Part shown: piece after piece, positions 58,838 through 64,000 of the stretch
Numbering within the stretch: position 1 is the first letter of the stretch
Layout: each line of letters begins with the position of its first letter
From: Paenibacillus sp. DCT19
GTDB lineage: Bacteria > Bacillota > Bacilli > Paenibacillales > Paenibacillaceae
DNA: 64,000 nt
Assembly (NCBI RefSeq): GCF_003268635.1
Contig: NZ_CP029639.1
Span: forward strand, 5,602,001-5,666,000
Direction: 5' to 3'
Notes under the pieces: generated by a model
Told to the model about the DNA's origin: nothing
The model's database searches: none
What the model saw: only the letters and a program-made list of their open reading frames with translations
Program-made: the position numbers and the translations under genes

Positions 58838-59039
58838 CTACTCTTATGAGCTTGCCGTCTCTCATAAGCTTTGACTTTCCCAGTCTATTCGAGATTATTT
58901 TAATATCGGTCATTATAAGCATTTCACGTTGTTGTCTATCTCTTGGTTTGGTATCAGGTTGCTTCTCCATAAACGTACCGGACATAAAGAACCTAGAAGA
59001 ACTTTCTGTACCCTTTAGTACATCCGATAATTTCCTCAT
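58803..59039 (-). CDS. small protein upstream of the nucleotidyltransferase, possible partner
   Basis: ATG 59039 has AAGGGGG six bases upstream; an in-frame ATG at 59063 is less likely. The 78 residues (MRKLSDVLKGTESSSRFFMS to GDQVEKFRISV) are basic and polar, with no membrane segment and no clear helix-turn-helix. I do not recognise the family. Overlap with the nucleotidyltransferase gene implies translational coupling, as in toxin-antitoxin pairs. Confidence 0.6.
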   Translation of the reverse strand: MRKLSDVLKGTESSSRFFMSGTFMEKQPDTKPRDRQQREMLIMTDIKIISNRLGKSKLMRDGKLIRVGDQVEKFRISV

Positions 59040-59232
59040 ATGAAGCCCCCTTAAATTCCCCACTTTTATATGGTAGTTTATACTGATAATCTTTTGCTTT
59101 TTTGAAAGTACCCAAAAGTCCTTCTACATATACTTATGTTTATATGTTTATTATAAACCAAATACATATTCATTATAATGGGTTTGCTTTAGTTTTCAGT
59201 TTATTGATCAATTGTATTTAAAAAAACAAAAA

Positions 59233-59263
59233 AAGACCCCTTCGCACACAAAAGGTCTTTAGC
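59233..59263 (-). terminator. terminator of the pssA-DedA operon
   Basis: AAAGACC and GGTCTTT, extended by CTTTT/AAGGG-like bases, form the stem before a long T run on the minus strand. Confidence 0.8.
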
Positions 59264-59298
59264 TTAGCTTGCCCATCGTGCCGACAGGCTGTCCGATT

Positions 59299-59784
59299 TT
59301 AAGTCAACACACCAACATAGAATCCAATCGATATGAACACGACGCACCACAGAAATGCACCGATGCCGGAGAAGAGGATATATCTCCCCATAGCCATACG
59401 ACTGATTCCTGAGAAGCAGCACATCAGGTGACGAATCCCGGGAATGAAGTAGCCTAGAATGATCGACCAGTACCCATACTTCATAAACCAGGATTCTACC
59501 CTTCCCAGCCGTTTGGCGTTTACCCCCACCCATTTACCGTATTTCACGACTAGCGGCCTTCCGGCCTTCTTACCAATCATATAACTGAGTAGTCCACCGG
59601 TGAACGCACCACCAAAACTGACAACAATACTTACTGAATAATTCAAAACCGAGATCGAGGCAAGATAACCGACAAATGTCATCATCACCTCGTCCGGAAT
59701 AGGCATACCGATTACACCCAGAGCCAGTAGTCCATAGATTGCGAAATAGCCGTACTGACCAATAAATTCTTTTGCAAATTCCAT
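59299..59784 (-). CDS. short DedA-family membrane protein (YbfM-like)
   Basis: ATG 59784 or the adjacent GTG 59787 follows AAGGAGC. The product of about 161 residues has the DedA pattern: GMPIPDEVMMTFVGYLAS, a GGLLSYMIGKKAG loop and GYFIPGIRHLMCCFSGISRM. It is shorter than the usual ~200 residues but matches the short YbfM type, which sits beside pssA in B. subtilis. DedA proteins are linked to phospholipid or carrier-lipid flipping. It starts just after the repaired pssA stop. Confidence 0.88.
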   Translation of the reverse strand: MEFAKEFIGQYGYFAIYGLLALGVIGMPIPDEVMMTFVGYLASISVLNYSVSIVVSFGGAFTGGLLSYMIGKKAGRPLVVKYGKWVGVNAKRLGRVESWFMKYGYWSIILGYFIPGIRHLMCCFSGISRMAMGRYILFSGIGAFLWCVVFISIGFYVGVLT

Positions 59785-59798
59785 CACTGACTCGCTCC

Positions 59799-60343
59799 TT
59801 ATTTCGGCTCCACGATATCCTTCTCTTGAGGGTCAACACCTGTTTGAGAGAAGGGAATCGAATTTGGCTAACCATTAGACCAGATAACACTACGATGACG
59901 AGATAGGCTACACCAAGAGTAAAATAAGGACTCCATAGAGCGAAAAAGGACATCAGACCGCCCGCAAATGTGATCGGCATACCGACAAAACCATGACTCG
60001 CTGTCTTCTGGCAGTTGTAGCGTGCCAGTCGGAGAGCACCACAGATCGGAAACAGAGCTGTAAGTGCCATCCCCAAAATACTTCCTCCGTTCATAACATT
60101 CAGATACAGAATCAATATTGGAGCTGTACCGAATGAGATCACATCAGCAAGGGAGTCCAGTGCTTTACCAAATTCCCCTTCACAGTGCAATTTACGAGCA
60201 GCATAACCATCAAACAAATCAAAGAACATCGCAACCCAAATCAGCGTTACAGCAAGTGCAAACTCCCCATGAATTGCCATAATGACTGCCAGCATACCCG
60301 AAGTTAAATTACCCAAGGTTAAAATAGATGGCAAAGATTTCAT
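59799..60343 (-). CDS. pssA: CDP-diacylglycerol-serine O-phosphatidyltransferase (frame probably broken near 59830-59832)
   Basis: The CDP-alcohol phosphatidyltransferase motif is clear: DLFDGYAARKLHCEGEFGKALDSLAD, with its conserved aspartates. The protein is mostly membrane helices. As given, the frame runs on for 257 residues and overlaps the DedA gene by more than 200 bases, with an implausible tail. One added base in the three-base G/C run at 59830-59832 gives an end QVLTPQEKDIVEPK and a stop at 59799, directly before the DedA ribosome site. The 181-residue length matches B. subtilis PssA (177). It makes phosphatidylserine. It is 22 bases after the histidine kinase. Confidence 0.86.
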
Positions 60344-60364
60344 AAGACTTAACTCCCTTTCTAA

Positions 60365-62125
60365 CTAAGCATTAGGAAAAATAATGTAAAAGCGGACTCC
60401 GTCTGGTGTGTTTTCAACACCATAACGACATCCATGTAGATCTAGAATCTGCTTCGCAATGGCCAGGCCCAGCCCGGTTCCCCCCATTTTGCGATTACGC
60501 GAACGTTCTACCCGGTAGAATCGTTCCCATATATTCTGACGTTCAGGTTCCGATATCCCTTCACCTTTGTTCTCAATGGAGATCCGAACCTGCCCTTCCA
60601 ATCGGCTGATCTCAATCAAGATATCTGATTGCGGTACAGCATGGCGGATCGCGTTCATCAGCATATTGTAGATCACTTGCTCCAGCTTACTTCGATCTCC
60701 CTCAACCGTCTGCTCTGTTGTAGAGACCAACACGACATGTAATTCTTTTCCCTTCAATTGTGGACTTAGACGTCCAGCAATATCTTCTATCATATCTCCG
60801 AGAGCTACTGCATCGGTATTCAACTTAATAGCTTGCGATTCTAGCCGAACAAGATCCAACATCTCTTCAACCATCGTTTCCATTTTTACAGCTTCGTCTG
60901 CAATAATCTCGATGTATCGTTCACGTTTGTTCTCACTTACACCATCTCTCAGCCCTTCAGAATATCCTTTAATAATACTGATTGGCGTTTTGAGTTCATG
61001 GGAAGCATCTGCGAAAAATTCACGCTGTCGCTTCTCAATTCGCTGCTTCATCTCCATATCTGTGCGCATCTGACTGTTCGCCTGCCTTAGTTCCTCCAGC
61101 GTCTGTCCAAGTGTCGTTGATAGAGCATTCAGACTTTCAGACAAACTACCGATCTCATCATTACGCCGAATGGGTGATTTTACAGTGAAGTCTAACGTTG
61201 ACATCTTCTTCGCAACATGATTCAGTGCCAATAAAGGCTTCGTAACAATACGCGACAGTAGCAGCGCCAGGAACAGGATGAGTACAAATGCAGCAATTCC
61301 GAAATACCCATAGAATAACCTTGTCGCTTCATTGGCTTCACGCATCTCCTGCAGAGATGTCAGCGAGAAAATGAGCTGCTGTTCCCCTGATTCAGCATTA
61401 CGAACCGGAGCTATGGCGATTACATTTCGTACTCCACTCCAGCTATCCGTCCATTCCTGATTTAACATCTTCCCATTCTTCAGACTAAGCTGATTCTCTG
61501 ATGATAGGGGGAAGAAACTATCCAATGCTTGCACAAGCAAACCTTGTCGCTGACTCCATGTCCCCAGGTTGGGAAGAACGACCTTCGTCAATATGCCAGA
61601 CCACTCCTGCACAGGTTCATTCAATTCTTCGAAGCTCCCTGTACCCCATACCGAAGTGTTGTTGTCTTTGATCTTGAAAGGATAGATCATCGGTTCATGC
61701 AATCCATTAGCTGATCCCGTTACGGTTAATTGCTGTCCATACTTCAGGTGGGAAGCAATCCAGCCCGCATTTTCACTGTTGATAAAAAGGGACAGCGACA
61801 CCTCGACCTCAGAACCATCCTCTTGCAGCAACGTAATGTGAAATGGGTCATTTACTAACTTGCCAGTGTTGGTCAGGATGACCAGATGAGACTGGTTCTG
61901 ACGCATGAATTTGCCGGTTTCCTTCGCCAGTTGTATATCATTCCAATGCCCTGTGGAATACTGTTGTTCAAATCTCGACAATTTTTTCTTAATGCTGGTA
62001 ATCTTCTGGTGTTGGTAGAAATCCGGGAACCATACGAGCTGAGCAATCACCGTGGTTCCGTACAGTAGGAGCAAGAACCCCGCCATCACCAGAAACAGCT
62101 TCATCGTTACACCCGTACGTCTCAT
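60365..62125 (-). CDS. OmpR-type sensor histidine kinase
   Basis: The 586-residue protein has two membrane helices (about 9-31 and 275-293) around a large external sensor. A HAMP domain, HisKA (ASHELKTPISIIKGYSEG, His376) and HATPase (NAIRHAV, ENKGEGI, GGTGLGLAIAKQIL) follow. Its ATG overlaps the response regulator stop by four bases (ATGA). The pair is followed by pssA and a DedA gene, which suggests a membrane or envelope signal. Confidence 0.94.
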   Translation of the reverse strand: MRRTGVTMKLFLVMAGFLLLLYGTTVIAQLVWFPDFYQHQKITSIKKKLSRFEQQYSTGHWNDIQLAKETGKFMRQNQSHLVILTNTGKLVNDPFHITLLQEDGSEVEVSLSLFINSENAGWIASHLKYGQQLTVTGSANGLHEPMIYPFKIKDNNTSVWGTGSFEELNEPVQEWSGILTKVVLPNLGTWSQRQGLLVQALDSFFPLSSENQLSLKNGKMLNQEWTDSWSGVRNVIAIAPVRNAESGEQQLIFSLTSLQEMREANEATRLFYGYFGIAAFVLILFLALLLSRIVTKPLLALNHVAKKMSTLDFTVKSPIRRNDEIGSLSESLNALSTTLGQTLEELRQANSQMRTDMEMKQRIEKRQREFFADASHELKTPISIIKGYSEGLRDGVSENKRERYIEIIADEAVKMETMVEEMLDLVRLESQAIKLNTDAVALGDMIEDIAGRLSPQLKGKELHVVLVSTTEQTVEGDRSKLEQVIYNMLMNAIRHAVPQSDILIEISRLEGQVRISIENKGEGISEPERQNIWERFYRVERSRNRKMGGTGLGLAIAKQILDLHGCRYGVENTPDGVRFYIIFPNA

Positions 62126-62802
62126 GCCTCAGCCTCAAATCGATAGCCGGTACCAATTACCGTTCGGATACATTTGGCTTCTTCACCAAGCTTGCTACGA
62201 AGTTTCTTAATATGTGTATCAACCACCCGTGAATCCCCATCAAAATCATAGCCCCATACACGGTTTAGTATTGCATCACGGGATAACACAAGCCCCTGAT
62301 TTCGAGTTAGGTAGAGTAATAGTTCATATTCTTTCGGTGCCAATTCAATCTCTACCCCGTTTCGCTCAAGCCTTCTCCCCCAAGGATCCAATGTTACGTG
62401 TCCAAAGCGAATGACGCTCTGATCTTTACTAACGGCACCTTCGACCCTTTTCATTAATGTCTCTGCACGAGCCACAAGTACACGAGGACTGAACGGTTTG
62501 GTTACATAATCATCCACGCCCAGCTGGAAACCGTGAATCTTGTCATCATCCTCCGATCGCGCAGTCAGCATGATAATAGGTACGGTCGATTGAGATCGAA
62601 TATGACCACAAAGTGTCCATCCATCCATCTCCGGCATCAGCACATCTAGAATAACCAAATCCACTTCATGCTGTTCTAACTGTTCAAGTGCCTCGAATCC
62701 GTGCTCGGCTTCTAGGACATTCCATTGTTCTTTTATAAAATAATCGGCCACAATCTCACGAATGCGGCTTTCGTCTTCCACCAGAAGCACTGTTCTGACC
62801 AT
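62122..62802 (-). CDS. OmpR/PhoB-family response regulator
   Basis: The 226-residue protein has a receiver domain (LLVEDE, phospho-acceptor Asp53 in VILDVLMPEMDG, Lys in VTKPFSP) and a winged-helix output domain (APKEYELLLYLTRNQGLVLSRDAIL, RVVDTHIKKLRSKLG, GTGYRFE). It is the first gene of the operon with the histidine kinase, pssA and DedA. Confidence 0.95.
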   Translation of the reverse strand: MVRTVLLVEDESRIREIVADYFIKEQWNVLEAEHGFEALEQLEQHEVDLVILDVLMPEMDGWTLCGHIRSQSTVPIIMLTARSEDDDKIHGFQLGVDDYVTKPFSPRVLVARAETLMKRVEGAVSKDQSVIRFGHVTLDPWGRRLERNGVEIELAPKEYELLLYLTRNQGLVLSRDAILNRVWGYDFDGDSRVVDTHIKKLRSKLGEEAKCIRTVIGTGYRFEAEA

Positions 62803-62944
62803 GGCCGACTCTCCTTTTTAATTTCTGATAATAACATAACGATTCGGTGTGTCGTTCATGTGTCCAACTTCCTCTTAAAGGCTGTTTGTGCCATGATATA
62901 TACGCCTAACCCATACCAAATGTTACTATTTTTAAAAAATAACA

Positions 62945-62992
62945 CAAAAAGGTGGCCATCAATGAGCCTTTCACCGCTCATTGACAACCACC
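62945..62992 (-). terminator. terminator of pdxK
   Basis: GGTGG/CCACC and TCAATGAGC/GCTCATTGA form a long stem, with a short T run on the minus strand. Confidence 0.82.
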
Positions 62993-63042
62993 ATGAAATT
63001 TAAAGACTTATCGTCTCTGGCATGAATCGCACCTGTCGCGAA

Positions 63043-63855
63043 TTAACGTTGATGCTCCAGGCGGTGTGCCGCATGCAGTGTCGGGCCAACAAAACGATTC
63101 AGTGGGAATCCACCCGCAATCGCTTTGGTAATAAAGGCTTTCCCTTCACGAACAGCCTCTTTCACGGTCAGACCGCGCGCCAAACCTGCGGTAATCGCTG
63201 CAGAGGTTGTGCATCCTGCCCCATGCGTGTAACCAGAGCCAACAACATCAGCTTCATACCATTCATAGTTTTTACCGTCATAGAGAAGATCCATCGCTTT
63301 ACCCGGATTGATTACACCACGATCTTTGATCAGGACATGTTTCGCCCCTTGGTCATGAATAATGGATGCAGCAGCTTCCATCTGTTCCTTCGAACGAATT
63401 GGGCCACTTTTCGCGAGTTGTGAAGCTTCAAACAGATTCGGAGTAACGAGATCTGCGCCTGGCAGCAAAAACTCAATCATCGCTTCTGTATTTTCAGGCT
63501 GCAGCACTTCATCCGTTCCTTTGCAGACCATTACCGGGTCGATAACAATCTGTGGAAGCCCGCTACGACGAATATGTTTCGCCACAAGCTCAATAATGTC
63601 TACAGAACCCAGCATGCCCGTCTTCATGGCATCAAATCCGATACCGTCTAGAACCGTACGAAGTTGTGCTTCCACTACATTTAATTCAACAGGAAATACC
63701 TGGTGATCCCACGTTTCAGGCTCCATTGCCACTACAGTGGTCAATACGGTCATCCCGTACACACCTAGCTCCTGAAAAGTTTTCAAATCGGCTTGAATTC
63801 CTGCACCGCCGCTTGTGTCTGAACCAGCTATCGTCAAAGTTTTTGGAATCGTCAT
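63043..63855 (-). CDS. pdxK: pyridoxine/pyridoxal/pyridoxamine kinase (ThiD-like PdxK)
   Basis: ATG 63855 (MTIPKTLTIAGSDTSGGAGI) follows AAGGAG; an in-frame ATG at 63876 has no site. The 270-residue ribokinase-fold protein has LTIAGSDTSGGAGIQADLKTF, VIDPVMVCKG, TPNLFEASQL and the anion-hole YTHGAGCTTSAA. The run EAQLRTVLDGIGFDAMKTGM and the terminal FPLNRFVGPTLHAA match B. subtilis PdxK more closely than ThiD. It phosphorylates B6 vitamers; hydroxymethylpyrimidine kinase activity is possible. Confidence 0.9.
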   Translation of the reverse strand: MTIPKTLTIAGSDTSGGAGIQADLKTFQELGVYGMTVLTTVVAMEPETWDHQVFPVELNVVEAQLRTVLDGIGFDAMKTGMLGSVDIIELVAKHIRRSGLPQIVIDPVMVCKGTDEVLQPENTEAMIEFLLPGADLVTPNLFEASQLAKSGPIRSKEQMEAAASIIHDQGAKHVLIKDRGVINPGKAMDLLYDGKNYEWYEADVVGSGYTHGAGCTTSAAITAGLARGLTVKEAVREGKAFITKAIAGGFPLNRFVGPTLHAAHRLEHQR

Positions 63856-64000
63856 GGTAGTTGCATTCTCCTTCATGTCTCAGTTGACATTATCCTATCC
63901 CTTGTACGAGCGGATGTCAATGGCATCTGAAGCCATACCGGGTATGCTTTTGAGCAGGATTTCAGCTCACGTCTTTTGTCTCTAGACGAAGCAATGACAA

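Noticed and set aside
59570..59798. C-terminal extension of pssA overlapping the DedA gene
   Set aside because: The extra residues read like out-of-frame DedA DNA, and a single base in a G/C run restores a natural end just before the DedA ribosome site.

Overview
The window looks like chromosomal DNA of a Paenibacillus species. The evidence is moderate GC, Firmicute-type Shine-Dalgarno sites, an SLH-anchored YcdB/YcdC protein, YesM/YesN-type control of a sugar ABC transporter, a xylA/xylB/xylR locus and a qox quinol oxidase operon. Most genes lie on the minus strand. No rRNA, tRNA, CRISPR array, prophage or intact insertion sequence was seen.

Layout. 1-7000: a partial SLH surface protein, an alpha/beta hydrolase, KDPG aldolase and two glycosyltransferases. 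7270-12190: xylB, a pair of structured ~150-bp repeats, xylA with operator and cre box, and divergent xylR. 12330-17130: a small membrane protein, an AraC regulator read in frame into a Fe-siderophore-binding lipoprotein with a Fur box between them, a glutaredoxin, trxB and a ZIP transporter. 17320-21000: a P1B-4 metal ATPase and O-acetylhomoserine sulfhydrylase. 21160-24670: a kduI-deoR-kduD-isomerase operon for uronate (pectin) catabolism. 24830-29390: qoxABCD and a small membrane protein. 29650-46560: a glycan-use locus (GH1, GH95, two tandem solute-binding lipoproteins, two CUT1 permeases, GH2, YesN-like regulator, YesM-like kinase) dotted with cre-like boxes. 46680-50530: an Lrp regulator, two thiol/peroxide-type proteins and a polar amino-acid ABC transporter. 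50730-58040: a TetR regulator, uppP, thioredoxin-like protein, aldo/keto reductase, gpmA, a DUF420 protein and a cation/proton antiporter behind a hairpin-terminator leader. 58140-59040: an AT-rich two-gene islet with a nucleotidyltransferase. 59230-63860: a response regulator-kinase-pssA-DedA operon and pdxK.

How the genes fit together. GH95 (fucosidase type), GH2 (galactosidase type) and GH1 (beta-glucosidase), with a CUT1 importer and a two-component sensor, would suit import and trimming of fucosylated or galactosylated plant oligosaccharides such as xyloglucan fragments. XylA/XylB would take up released xylose. KduI/KduD and Eda cover steps of pectin-derived uronate breakdown. Candidate cre boxes point to catabolite repression of the sugar genes.

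Sequence quality. Nine genes are broken by eleven apparent single-base losses. Every one can be repaired by adding one base to a short G or C run, and every repaired gene has a length divisible by three and normal for its family. I read these as base-calling or assembly errors rather than pseudogenes. The affected genes are entered as single CDS features over the full repaired span.
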